Shown: positions 1 through 6,722, counted from the stretch's first letter. The stretch: 64,000 nucleotides of DNA from Streptomyces sp. NBC_01454 (GCF_036227565.1 NZ_CP109460.1:682001-746000), one strand, 5' to 3'. Numbers and translations: made by a program. Notes: a model not told the origin generated them from the sequence alone.

Positions 1-2
1 AG

Positions 3-428
3 CAGCGAAACCGGCTCCGGGTGGCGCATCCTCCAGTCATGCGCGCCCTCATTCGCCCCGATGTCGACTGGCCGCACGATGTCGAGGTCGCCGATAGCAG
101 CCCCTGTCGCGCCACGGACGAACTCGCCGAGCGCCTCGACGTCGAGCCGGGCACCGCGCTGCAGCGGCAGGTCGTCGAATGCCTTGACCCGGGCGGTCGA
201 TCAGCCATGCTCGTCACCACCTGGTGGCCCGGCCGACGCAGGCCGCACCACGACTACGTCGCCGAGCTCGACGTCATCGCACTCGACGCCGACCAGGCAC
301 ACGCGCTCGGACTAACCGTCGACACCGCCGCCTACAGACTGCTCCGCACCCGCATTGACACAGCCGGACGCCCGGTCGAGACCGCGGATCTCATCCTGCC
401 GATGGACCGCTGGACGATCCGGCTCTAA
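3..428 (+). CDS. GntR-family regulator, C-terminal part
   Basis: The reading frame is open from the first bases of the window, so the 5' end lies outside it. The visible part (about 140 residues) matches the UTRA effector-binding domain of GntR/HutC-type repressors: a beta-rich pattern with the conserved run LDVEPGTALQRQ near its start and the closing VETADLILPMDRW. The N-terminal winged-helix domain would be upstream and cannot be seen. A second, complete GntR/UTRA gene occurs at 51891-52646 and the two are not close copies. A GC-rich hairpin region (434-473) follows the stop. The internal GTG at 21 is unlikely to be the real start. Confidence 0.8.
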   Translation, partial: QRNRLRVAHPPVMRALIRPDVDWPHDVEVADSSPCRATDELAERLDVEPGTALQRQVVECLDPGGRSAMLVTTWWPGRRRPHHDYVAELDVIALDADQAHALGLTVDTAAYRLLRTRIDTAGRPVETADLILPMDRWTIRL

Positions 429-575
429 CGCGCCAGCGCCCCGCTCCGGGCGCTGTTCCGGGGCGGGGCGGGGAGTGCAGCGCTACCAGCATGAGCGCAC
501 ACAGTGAATGTGATCCTTCAACGATACGGCTGGCCACTGACAATCTCGGGGCACTCCGGGGCTAGACTCGAACAC

Positions 576-902
576 ATGAGCGAGTTGCCGCCGGATCTGC
601 CCCGCCTCCGCACCCTGGAGACCTGGCTGCAGCTCGCCCTCGACCAGATCCGGCAGGCCATCACCGTTGCCGAGCAGCGGGAAGCCCAGCAGCAGCGGGC
701 CGTCCCACCCCCGCCCCCGGACTGGGTAGTCCAGCTCAGCATCGGCGCCGACGCCCACCCCGTCGCAGTACACATCGGCGGATGCGGAACCGCCGGGCAG
801 CGTGCCCGGCCCATCAGCCGCGAGCAGGCGATCCGTGCGCTCACGGACGGACTGGAGGCCTGCGGGCTCTGCCGCCCGGACACGGAACTCGGCATCCTCT
901 GA
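576..902 (+). CDS. DUF6233-like small protein
   Basis: 108 residues beginning MSELPPDLPRLRTLETWLQ, followed by a charged helix rich in Gln/Glu (QAITVAEQREAQQQR), a proline run and a short beta-rich C-terminal domain with two Cys residues near the end (ACGLC). This arrangement is typical of the DUF6233 family that occurs in many copies in Streptomyces genomes; no function is established. An upstream in-frame ATG at 504 exists, but the family start fits the ATG at 576. It lies between the GntR fragment and another small + strand gene. Confidence 0.75.
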   Translation: MSELPPDLPRLRTLETWLQLALDQIRQAITVAEQREAQQQRAVPPPPPDWVVQLSIGADAHPVAVHIGGCGTAGQRARPISREQAIRALTDGLEACGLCRPDTELGIL

Positions 903-936
903 TGCGCCCCGCGGCATGACGAAGCAGGCTGGAGGG

Positions 937-1152
937 ATGCGGGACCACGCCCCGATCGTCGTACACCCGGTGTCCGCCACCGGCGGCCGGCGAGTCACCG
1001 TGCGCGGGCAGATCCTCGGGCTCGCCTACGACGACCTCGACCTCGTCGAATTCCTGCGGCGGGCCGGTGTCGATGAACCCGAGGCCATCCTTGACGATCC
1101 GACGTGGGTCGAATGGCGCGGCGGGATGCCGCACGACTGGGGCGACACCTGA
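937..1152 (+). CDS. Small conserved Streptomyces protein
   Basis: 71 residues, acidic in the C-terminal half (VEFLRRAGVDEPEAILDD then VEWRGG). I recognise the pattern as a small uncharacterised protein often seen near accessory regions of Streptomyces, without known function. Starts at 916 (ATG) and 937 (ATG) are both possible; 937 gives a more typical N-terminus. A terminator-like hairpin follows directly, so this closes the + strand unit before the convergent recombinase gene. Confidence 0.6.
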   Translation: MRDHAPIVVHPVSATGGRRVTVRGQILGLAYDDLDLVEFLRRAGVDEPEAILDDPTWVEWRGGMPHDWGDT

Positions 1153-1160
1153 CAACAGAA

Positions 1161-1194
1161 GGCCCCGCAGCGACGGGGGATGCGCGGCGGGGCC
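1161..1194. terminator. Hairpin between convergent genes
   Basis: Arms GGCCCCGC (1161-1168) and GCGGGGCC (1187-1194) are perfect complements. It sits between the + strand gene ending at 1152 and the minus-strand recombinase ending at 1223, where a bidirectional terminator would be expected. There is no T-tract, which is common for Streptomyces terminators. Confidence 0.5.
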
Positions 1195-1222
1195 CGGGAA
1201 CAGTGTGGCAGGTGGCGGGCCG

Positions 1223-1822
1223 CTAGGTGGCGAACGCGGATTCCAGCACGGCCGCGATCCCCTCGTCGTAGCCGTCGCGCACCGGCACCAAATCCTTGCG
1301 GGAAGCAGACTTCGTGATGCCGAAGTACGCCTCCAGGTGCTGCACTGGCGCCCCGTCCTCCAATACGGCGCCCATCGCCGAGCGGCGGAGGTCGTGCGCG
1401 CGGACATCCAGCTCGGCAGCACGCATCGCCGCAGCGAACAGCGTCACACGCTTGACGCCCTGCAAGCCGACCAGCAGTGGCTCGCCCGGATCGGCGTCCT
1501 GCCCTTCGAGGTAGGCATCGACGGCAGCCGCCGCGGACGGGGCGATGCGGATGATCCGCGGGTGGCGCACGCCATCAACGTGTAGTCGCCGCTCCCCCAG
1601 CACGTAGTCCCGCACCCGCAACTCTGAGACCTCCTGTGGACGGAGGCCGGCCAGCAGCATCAGCGCGGCGCTGGCGTGCACCAGCGGATCGTCGCGGGTG
1701 GCGGCCAGAACAGCCCGGCCTTCGGCGCTGGTGAGGGTCGGCCACTGAAGGAGCGGCGGCGATCCCTTCCGGTCCACCCACGCCTGTGCCACCTCGCGGC
1801 TCTCGAACTGCGCACCTCGCAT
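1223..1822 (-). CDS. Short tyrosine recombinase
   Basis: 199 residues, read from the ATG at 1822 because GGGAGGAG stands 5 nt before it; an in-frame ATG at 1855 has no such site. The catalytic half of a tyrosine recombinase is visible: Arg61 in AGLRPQEVSEL (box I), His143-x-x-Arg146 in HDLRRS (box II) and a tyrosine near the end (Tyr185, with Tyr166 as alternative). The usual LGH motif seems replaced by FGI. Full integrases have about 350-400 residues with an N-terminal SAM-like core-binding domain; here only about 30 residues precede the catalytic domain, so this is a minimal or truncated enzyme. It lies next to a 13-bp inverted repeat (1952-1986) that has the geometry of a tyrosine-recombinase site. 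Confidence 0.8.
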   Translation of the reverse strand: MRGAQFESREVAQAWVDRKGSPPLLQWPTLTSAEGRAVLAATRDDPLVHASAALMLLAGLRPQEVSELRVRDYVLGERRLHVDGVRHPRIIRIAPSAAAAVDAYLEGQDADPGEPLLVGLQGVKRVTLFAAAMRAAELDVRAHDLRRSAMGAVLEDGAPVQHLEAYFGITKSASRKDLVPVRDGYDEGIAAVLESAFAT

Positions 1823-1951
1823 GACGCTCCTCCCGCCGGTGTGTGGCCACATCATCCCGCGCCGACCGCCGGTACGGGGGCGGAACAGTGGAGCGCCCCG
1901 GTCTCTCCAGCCGGGGATGCGGGCACCTCCTCGCCGCGCTCCAAGTCGGGA

Positions 1952-1986
1952 GGTAGCGCATAACGTCCTATGGGTTATGCGCTACC
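1952..1986. repeat. Perfect 13-bp inverted repeat, 9-nt spacer
   Basis: Arms GGTAGCGCATAAC (1952-1964) and GTTATGCGCTACC (1974-1986) are exact complements around GTCCTATGG. The repeat is clearly less GC-rich than its surroundings and overlaps the stop codon of the endonuclease gene (1982-1984). The geometry, two 13-bp arms around a short asymmetric spacer, resembles lox/FRT-type crossover sites and the adjacent gene is a tyrosine recombinase. A transcription terminator for the endonuclease gene is the main alternative; no T-tract follows. Confidence 0.6.
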
Positions 1987-2512
1987 ACATCCCGCCCCCG
2001 CCCCACGGGGAGCCGTACTGCTCTTCCACCTGAAGCATGGCCGTCGGAGGGTGGCCCCGGTACGCGGCGAACGCGGCTGCGTCTGAGAACGCCTCGGCTG
2101 TGTTGCATTGGGTGCACAGCAGCCCACGAACCAAGCCAGTTCGGTGGCAGTGATCTACCAGCAGGGTCCGGCCAGCTGAACTACACATGGCGCATTCCCC
2201 TACCTGCCAGAGACGGAGAGCCGCCGTGGCCGACAGGTGCGACGGGACCGGCCCGCTCGGCACGGCCCACACGTGGCACGAGGGGATTCCTTCTCGGTCC
2301 AGCATCTCCGCCTCGGCGAAGGTGGGGCGCTTGGGCGTTGCCTGGCCCAGCCATTTGCGCTCCGCTGCGCGCTGGCGACTCGCCTCCGCCATGGCCCACG
2401 CGAGTTCCGCCAGCCTCTCCTCGTCGGTCGCGTGCTCGAAGCAGGGGCCACCTCGCCGCATGCACGGCTTCCCGTTGGCCTTGTGGCGGCCGCACCGTCG
2501 GATCTCACTCAC
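1982..2512 (-). CDS. Endonuclease VII-like HNH nuclease
   Basis: 176 residues from a GTG at 2512 that overlaps the stop of the integrase gene in a GTGA junction, implying translational coupling. The C-terminal third carries the recombination endonuclease VII signature: CAMCSSAGRTLLVDHCHRTG followed by VRGLLCTQCN, with two CxxC zinc pairs bracketing the D-H-C-H catalytic region. The N-terminal part has another Cys/His cluster (CGRHKANGKPCMRRGGPCFEH). Enzymes of this family cleave branched DNA or nick duplex DNA in phages. Coupling to the integrase suggests a role in recombination or element processing, which is an inference. Confidence 0.8.
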   Translation of the reverse strand: MSEIRRCGRHKANGKPCMRRGGPCFEHATDEERLAELAWAMAEASRQRAAERKWLGQATPKRPTFAEAEMLDREGIPSCHVWAVPSGPVPSHLSATAALRLWQVGECAMCSSAGRTLLVDHCHRTGLVRGLLCTQCNTAEAFSDAAAFAAYRGHPPTAMLQVEEQYGSPWGGGGMW

Positions 2513-3528
2513 AGTCCGATGTCCTCCGATGCGGCGTCTGTCCACTTGTCGGCTTCGCGGATGTAGCCCCAGAAGGCGGGGCTGTTGGCGGCGTGCCCGG
2601 ACTGGGCGCGGATCTTCTCTTCGCGCTTCCCGGCGCGGCGGCTGGTGGTGATGAATCCGGCCCGCATCGAGTGGCCGGTGAGGCGGACGGCGAGCCCGGC
2701 GCGTTCGGCGTTGCGGGCGATGATCTCGCGGACGGCTTCTGGGGAGAGGTGGCGGTCGCCGAGCTGGCCCCAGGCGGTGATGGGTAGGAAGGCGGACCCG
2801 CTGGTGATGCCTGCTGCGGCGCGCCAGGTGAGCCAGGCGCGGACGGGGCAGGTGTCGGGGTTGCGGCCGTAGCTGACGACGACATCCCGCGGCGGCCGGC
2901 CCTTCACGGCGGGAACGTGAACTTCGAGGCCCTGGCTGACGTGGACGATGGACTCGGTTCGCAGTGCGGCGACCTCGGCGGAGCGGCCAGCGATACCGAA
3001 GGCCATGAGCCAGAGGGCGCGGTCGCGGAGGCCGGTGAGTCCGTCGGCGACGGCGGCGTTCATCTGCCGTAGCTGCTCGGGCGTGGCGGCGGCTGCCTTG
3101 CCGCGACCGCGCGCCGTGCGCTCGGGGTCGTTCTTCAACGGCTTGAGTGCTTGCCGGGCGGCGACGGTCGCGGCCTTCGGCACCTCGACGCCGTGTTCGT
3201 TCCGGGCGGTGACGGTGACGCCGGTAATCCTGCGGTCGATGCTGTTGGGGGCCGCGAGCTTGATGGCGTCGAGCCAGACGACGAACCCGACGAGCGTGCC
3301 CTTCGTGACGGCGGTCAACGGCAGCGGCTGGCCGGTTCGTTCGGCGAGCCAGCCGTGGAACTCTTCCCAGAGGGCCCAGTCGTTGGCGTAGCCGCGCTTC
3401 GTGTTGTGGGGGCGGATGGCGTCGAGGTGCTTCTCGGCTGCCTCTTCCATGGCAGCCAGGACGGCGAGCGTCGCAGCGTCATAGGCGGCGGGACTGGCGT
3501 CCGGCTGATGCGGGATGAGGTCGGTCAC
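2509..3528 (-). CDS. int: Site-specific tyrosine integrase
   Basis: 339 residues from a GTG at 3528 with GGAGAG 3-4 nt upstream; the longer frame to 3612 has no good start. An N-terminal core-binding domain (about residues 20-120, with NTKRGYANDWALWEEFHGW) precedes the catalytic domain: Arg in GIAGRSAEVAAL, His-x-x-Arg in GHSMRAGF, SGHA, and Tyr in WGYIREAD. These are the complete R-H-R-H-Y residues, so the enzyme should be active. It would integrate and excise the element; no attP core or tRNA gene could be identified next to it. It is followed by the coupled endonuclease gene, and preceded by a strong terminator that isolates it from the 3616-4038 gene. Confidence 0.9.
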   Translation of the reverse strand: MTDLIPHQPDASPAAYDAATLAVLAAMEEAAEKHLDAIRPHNTKRGYANDWALWEEFHGWLAERTGQPLPLTAVTKGTLVGFVVWLDAIKLAAPNSIDRRITGVTVTARNEHGVEVPKAATVAARQALKPLKNDPERTARGRGKAAAATPEQLRQMNAAVADGLTGLRDRALWLMAFGIAGRSAEVAALRTESIVHVSQGLEVHVPAVKGRPPRDVVVSYGRNPDTCPVRAWLTWRAAAGITSGSAFLPITAWGQLGDRHLSPEAVREIIARNAERAGLAVRLTGHSMRAGFITTSRRAGKREEKIRAQSGHAANSPAFWGYIREADKWTDAASEDIGL

Positions 3529-3555
3529 GTGCTCTCCAATCAGATACGGTACGGG

Positions 3556-3590
3556 CGACGCCCCGGCTGCTTTCCTCAGCCGGGGCGTCG
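3556..3590. terminator. 14-bp stem terminator
   Basis: Perfect 14-bp stem, CGACGCCCCGGCTG (3556-3569) pairing with 3577-3590, loop of 7 nt. It lies between the minus-strand gene that stops at 3616 and the integrase start at 3528, so the integrase probably has its own promoter. Confidence 0.75.
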
Positions 3591-3615
3591 TCACGGTCGG
3601 GACGGCTTGCAAGGC

Positions 3616-4038
3616 TCAAGCGGCCGAAGCTTTCGAGGTTGAGATCTCGCTGGCTTCGTCGCGGGCCTCGCGGGCGACCTCCCGCACCGTCCCCATGACC
3701 TTTGTGGCCTTCTCCATCGACACGTCGATGTCACCGCGCTCGGCCTGCACCACCTTGTAGATCGCCGCGTACATCTCGCAGATCATGAGCCGTCCGGCGG
3801 CCATCGTGCGAGCTGTGAAGTTGCTTGCGAGCGCGTGCTTCTCGCGAGCCTCGGCAATCTTGCCCGCGTAGTACAGCGTCTGGTCCTTGCTGTAGTTCTC
3901 CCGGACGGTCCTCTCCGCCAGGGCCAGTCCCTGGCGGATGGTCTGGTTGACCGTGGCTCGGCTGATCAGACCTTCGCGGGCGTAGGCGTTCAGAACGTCG
4001 CGAGCCGCACGCTCCGCCGGGTCCATCTTTCGCGTCAT
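3616..4038 (-). CDS. Helical protein, divergent from RHH gene
   Basis: 140 residues, predominantly helical by inspection, with a possible helix-turn-helix near the N-terminus (REGLISRATVNQTIRQGLALAE) and several helices rich in Ala, Glu and Arg. No family recognised. It is transcribed away from the ribbon-helix-helix gene at 4159; the shared 120-bp region holds two copies of an operator-like repeat. The position upstream of integrase suggests a regulator or directionality factor, but this rests only on context. Confidence 0.65.
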   Translation of the reverse strand: MTRKMDPAERAARDVLNAYAREGLISRATVNQTIRQGLALAERTVRENYSKDQTLYYAGKIAEAREKHALASNFTARTMAAGRLMICEMYAAIYKVVQAERGDIDVSMEKATKVMGTVREVAREARDEASEISTSKASAA

Positions 4039-4057
4039 TTCGACCTCCCTGCTAGTC

Positions 4058-4145
4058 GCTAGTTTCTGTACCTACAGAATTCTCTTGATTGCACCCCTTG
4101 TCAAGTCGTTGCGCCAGATGGATGCTAGTTTCTGTACCTACAAAC
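4058..4145. promoter_or_regulatory. Twin operator-like repeats in divergent promoter region
   Basis: The 19-mer GCTAGTTTCTGTACCTACA occurs at 4058-4076 and again at 4124-4142, 66 bp apart. The first copy extends into a perfect palindrome, TTCTGTA-CC-TACAGAA (4064-4079); the second has a degenerate right arm. The repeats lie between two divergently transcribed genes, one of which encodes a ribbon-helix-helix protein, a class that binds paired short palindromes. Autoregulation by the RHH protein is the simplest explanation. Confidence 0.75.
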
Positions 4146-4158
4146 CCGAGGGGGAGAG

Positions 4159-4386
4159 ATGGCCAGGCCAGCCACCGGCAAGACGCCGCTGCGGAACATC
4201 CGCGTGCCCGACGAGCTCTGGAGTGCCGCCATGACGGAGGCGAAGGAGGAGGGGCGCTCGCTGACCGACGTCATCGTCAGCAACCTGCACCGCTATGTGA
4301 ATCGACGGCGGCGCGAACGAGGCACCCTCGGCGGGGAGATGGGGGGCGAGACCGCTTCCCGAGGGTCGAACAATCATTCCAAGTGA
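4159..4386 (+). CDS. Ribbon-helix-helix DNA-binding protein
   Basis: 75 residues, ATG preceded by GAGGGGGAGAG. Residues 8-45 (LRNIRVPDELWSAAMTEAKE then GRSLTDVIVSNLHRYV) follow the Arc/CopG fold: a short beta strand that reads DNA bases, then two helices. The C-terminus is basic then Gly/Ser-rich and probably disordered. Likely a repressor of its own promoter and of the divergent 3616-4038 gene through the repeats at 4058-4145. Confidence 0.8.
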   Translation: MARPATGKTPLRNIRVPDELWSAAMTEAKEEGRSLTDVIVSNLHRYVNRRRRERGTLGGEMGGETASRGSNNHSK

Positions 4387-4460
4387 CGCCCGCGATATGG
4401 CATGTTATCGGGGCTGGCATTCAAGTGGCGGGGTCGTCTCGGCGAAACCGCTTGCGATCA

Positions 4461-4483
4461 ATACCTTAAGGACCTTAAGGTAT
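4461..4483 (+). promoter_or_regulatory. Perfect palindrome over antitoxin start
   Basis: ATACCTTAAGG (4461-4471), centre A, CCTTAAGGTAT (4473-4483): an 11-bp perfect inverted repeat ending 4 nt before the ATG at 4488. Its right arm contains the AAGG that serves as ribosome site. Phd/YefM antitoxins repress their own operons by binding such palindromes, so this is the probable operator. Confidence 0.8.
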
Positions 4484-4487
4484 AGTT

Positions 4488-4784
4488 ATGAGCAAGGAAG
4501 TAGGCATCGAGCAAGCCCGCAAGACCCTGGGCGACCTCGCCAACGAAGTCCGCTTCACGGGTAACGACATCGTCCTCACCCGCAACGGCAAGCCCGTCGC
4601 CCGCATCGCCCCGCTGGAGGAAGCCATGACTGCTGGAACCCGTGTCACCGTCCCCGACTACTCGGTCCCGGAGGACTGGGCTCGTGCTGGCGAGATCGTC
4701 GAGGTGAACAGCGAGACCGTTGTCGTGGCCCTGGATGACGGGCACCGCCAGGAACTCCCCACCGACGAAGTCACCCCGGCGTGA
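4488..4784 (+). CDS. Phd/YefM-type antitoxin with C-terminal extension
   Basis: 98 residues. Residues 5-43 (GIEQARKTLGDLANEVRFTG then RNGKPVARIAP) are a clear Phd/YefM dimerisation and DNA-binding domain. The toxin-binding tail of ordinary antitoxins is replaced by about 50 residues with a beta-barrel-like pattern (RVTVPDYSV, EIVEVNSETVVVALDDG). No RelE, Doc or PIN-type toxin is encoded next to it. The protein may have become a plain regulator, or may neutralise a toxin encoded elsewhere. Confidence 0.8.
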   Translation: MSKEVGIEQARKTLGDLANEVRFTGNDIVLTRNGKPVARIAPLEEAMTAGTRVTVPDYSVPEDWARAGEIVEVNSETVVVALDDGHRQELPTDEVTPA

Positions 4785-4841
4785 GCTGGCCAGCGTCCGC
4801 AACCACGAGAAGAAGTGCACCGCCACGAAAGGGAACTGACT

Positions 4842-5177
4842 ATGCCCGAGCAAGGCCCCATCGATGATCCCGTGAAAGCCCGGCAGTTGGCCGCAGCCCT
4901 CAATCGAGCAGCAGATGAAGCCGACTGGGCCGCAGGCGTCAACACGCATCCAAGGGTTGCGTACAGGGACTTGCGTGTCGGCGACATCCTCGCTCCGCAC
5001 ACGGACTACCGGGGCGACGACGAGTCCGAGGCCGCTATCTGCGTGAGCGTGAAAAGGGTCGGCACCATGGTGAAACCTACCTGGCAGGCCATCGCTACCG
5101 GCGAGACGTGGACCTTCATGAATCACGAGGAGTGTGAGCTCACCCTCATGCGCCGCGGGCCTGCCACCGAACAGTGA
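4842..5177 (+). CDS. Small acidic protein, unknown function
   Basis: 111 residues from the ATG at 4842, with GAAAGGGA upstream; an ATG at 4815 is less well placed. An N-terminal helix (VKARQLAAALNRAADEADW) precedes a beta-rich part (DLRVGDILAPHTDYRGDD, then CVSVKRVGTMVKPTWQAIAT). It ends TEQ-stop, the C-terminus shared by several of the small genes that follow. First gene after the antitoxin, probably in the same transcript. Confidence 0.6.
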   Translation: MPEQGPIDDPVKARQLAAALNRAADEADWAAGVNTHPRVAYRDLRVGDILAPHTDYRGDDESEAAICVSVKRVGTMVKPTWQAIATGETWTFMNHEECELTLMRRGPATEQ

Positions 5178-5187
5178 GGAGCCGATC

Positions 5188-5373
5188 GTGACCACCACCA
5201 TCGAAGGGGCCGTCGCCGTGGCCATGGACGCAATTGGCGACGACCCCGACTACGCAGCGGCGCGAGACGCGCTCGCCGAGGCGTCCACCGCGCTGGTCTC
5301 GGGCACGACCGCCGAGGTCCAGTGGTACCTGGAGCGGGCCCTCCACCTCATCGACGACACCTGCCCGATCTGA
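5188..5373 (+). CDS. Small helical protein
   Basis: 61 residues from a GTG with GAGGA seven nt upstream. It looks all-helical (two amphipathic helices around GDDPDYAAARDALAEASTAL and VQWYLERALHLIDD). No family recognised. It begins 11 nt after the stop of the preceding gene, as part of the tandem small-gene array. Confidence 0.6.
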   Translation: MTTTIEGAVAVAMDAIGDDPDYAAARDALAEASTALVSGTTAEVQWYLERALHLIDDTCPI

Positions 5374-5401
5374 ACTCCAGCACCGACAAGGAGAACTGAC
5401 C

Positions 5402-5647
5402 ATGTCTGAGCTGGCCATCGCTGTGTGGGTGATCGCGGGGCTTTACGTCGGCGCGTGCGTGGTCCTGGGCGGCGGGCAACACCTGCCAATCGCCTTTCGC
5501 CTGCCGTACCTGGCCTGGGACGTGATCGCGCACTCGTGGCGTCGGCCGCGCCCCGTTCAGGCTCGCCCCAACTACGCCCAGATCGAGCGGCTTGAACGCG
5601 AGCTCGGGCTGGGCGAGACGCACCCCACCAACGACAAGGAGAACTGA
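5402..5647 (+). CDS. Small membrane protein
   Basis: 81 residues with one N-terminal transmembrane helix (about residues 4-24, LAIAVWVIAGLYVGACVVLG) and a short cytoplasmic tail ending in a charged helix (QIERLERELGLGE). Start preceded by GACAAGGAGAACTGACCATG, a 20-mer repeated exactly before the next gene (5633-5652). Confidence 0.65.
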   Translation: MSELAIAVWVIAGLYVGACVVLGGGQHLPIAFRLPYLAWDVIAHSWRRPRPVQARPNYAQIERLERELGLGETHPTNDKEN

Positions 5648-5649
5648 CC

Positions 5650-5796
5650 ATGCATGAGCAGCGCCGCTACGACGTCGACTGGACCGACGAGAACAACCCG
5701 AAGATCGTCCACGCCCAGCCCGGCGACGACGCCATGACCCTGACCGAAGCCCAGCAGGCCATGCGCGACGGCATGGACGAGACCACCGAGCAGTGA
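5650..5796 (+). CDS. Small acidic protein
   Basis: 48 residues (MHEQRRYDVDWTDENNPKIV...), acidic, ending DETTEQ. The strong GGAG ribosome site and the conserved linkers on both sides support translation. No family recognised. Confidence 0.55.
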   Translation: MHEQRRYDVDWTDENNPKIVHAQPGDDAMTLTEAQQAMRDGMDETTEQ

Positions 5797-5807
5797 GGAC
5801 ACTGACT

Positions 5808-5969
5808 ATGACCCGCACGAGCTGCATGCCGCCCGTCGGCGGTTCGAAGCAGAGCCACCCGGAACTAACGGACCACTGCTGCCCGGATGGCGAAGTCACG
5901 TTCCCCGAGCATGACTACCCCGCGACCGGCGAGGCGCGATGTCGCCGGTGCGACGCCGCAGAGCAGTGA
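5808..5969 (+). CDS. Small Cys-rich protein
   Basis: 53 residues with five cysteines including HCC (residues 23-25) and CRRC (45-48), which suggests a zinc site. It ends AAEQ-stop within the GAGCAGTGAGGAC linker. Same array as its neighbours; function unknown. Confidence 0.55.
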   Translation: MTRTSCMPPVGGSKQSHPELTDHCCPDGEVTFPEHDYPATGEARCRRCDAAEQ

Positions 5970-5980
5970 GGACGCCGACC

Positions 5981-6190
5981 ATGGACCCGAAGCACCTGCT
6001 GTACGCGATGATCCTGCCCGGCTTGCTGGGACTCGGCGTGATGGCCAGCATCGTGCTGCCGTTCGCGCGAGGAGGCCACGAACTGACCTGGCCCCGACTC
6101 CTCGCCGGATGCGGCGCGCTGATCGTTATCCAGGTCGGCGGCGGCTACATCGCAGGCCGGACGATCGGACAGCGAGGACACCGACGATGA
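5981..6190 (+). CDS. Small two-helix membrane protein
   Basis: 69 residues with two transmembrane helices (about 6-28, LLYAMILPGLLGLGVMASIV, and 39-58, LLAGCGALIVIQVGGGYIAG) separated by a short charged loop and a basic C-terminus. Its stop overlaps the start of the next gene in an ATGA junction (6187-6190). Could be a small holin-like or regulatory membrane peptide; context does not decide. Confidence 0.6.
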   Translation: MDPKHLLYAMILPGLLGLGVMASIVLPFARGGHELTWPRLLAGCGALIVIQVGGGYIAGRTIGQRGHRR

Positions 6191-6366
6191 TGGAAGATGA
6201 GCAGTCGCGAAAGATTGCGTCCCTGGACGCTGAGCTCCGGGACCGCATCAGCGAAAGCCGGGAGCTGCGTAGCGAAATCGGCAGGACCCTCCGCCTGATC
6301 GAAAGAGGGGACATCGACTCGGCTACCACTTTGTTGCGGTTCCTGTCACGCACCACCAAGAAGTGA
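6187..6366 (+). CDS. Small coiled-coil protein
   Basis: 59 residues, highly charged and helical (LDAELRDRISESRELRSEIG), likely a short coiled coil. It is translationally coupled to the preceding membrane protein through an ATGA overlap, so the two products may act together. It ends RTTKK-stop, followed by the GAGGAC linker. Confidence 0.6.
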   Translation: MMEDEQSRKIASLDAELRDRISESRELRSEIGRTLRLIERGDIDSATTLLRFLSRTTKK

Positions 6367-6373
6367 GGACGCC

Positions 6374-6496
6374 ATGACCCGCGAAGACGACAGCTATGAG
6401 GACTTCGGCACCGAAGAGGTCCCGGACGACTACTGCCTCTTCCACCCCGCTGGCGGATGCTCGCCGGCGGACCACTTCGCCGACACCGAGCAGTGA
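6374..6496 (+). CDS. Very small acidic protein
   Basis: 40 residues (MTREDDSYEDFGTEEVPDDYCLF...), strongly acidic with two Cys and two His residues, ending DTEQ. It is placed between two conserved linkers with ribosome sites. No family known. Confidence 0.5.
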   Translation: MTREDDSYEDFGTEEVPDDYCLFHPAGGCSPADHFADTEQ

Positions 6497-6508
6497 GGAC
6501 ACCAGCCG

Positions 6509-6712
6509 ATGAGCTTTGAGATCAACCTGCACTTCCCGGACGGGGACTACACCGTGAAGATGCCCGCCGTGCCGCGCAAGGGCGAGACGATTGAGTGGGA
6601 GACCACCGACGAGCGCGCAAGCATCTGGACTGTCACCGCTGTCGAGTACACGGCCTACCCAGACCAGGAAGGCTCGATCAACCTGACGCTGGACCCGCCC
6701 GAGCAGCCCTAG
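6509..6712 (+). CDS. Small beta-rich protein
   Basis: 67 residues with alternating hydrophobic strands (FEINLHFPDGDYTVKMP, then IWTVTAVEYTAYPD). Last gene of the + strand array; a strong terminator follows 11 nt after its stop. No family recognised, though the pattern fits a small head-tail-connector or SH3-like fold. Confidence 0.6.
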   Translation: MSFEINLHFPDGDYTVKMPAVPRKGETIEWETTDERASIWTVTAVEYTAYPDQEGSINLTLDPPEQP

Positions 6713-6722
6713 CTCGCACAGA

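Larger units (their letters stand above)
5385..6500 (+). repeat. Recurring intergenic linker motifs of small-gene array
   Basis: Two linker types recur. GACAAGGAGAACTGACCATG is identical at 5385-5404 and 5633-5652, in each case forming the ribosome site and start of a gene. GAGCAGTGAGGAC, which encodes the last residues EQ, the stop and a ribosome site, occurs at 5788, 5961 and 6488, with close variants at 5170 and 6363. The genes between are unrelated in sequence, so only the junctions are conserved. Confidence 0.7.

Noticed and set aside
1952..1986. Calling the inverted repeat a proven recombination site
   Set aside because: A terminator function for the endonuclease gene would explain the same structure; only one copy was seen. 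It is reported as a candidate.
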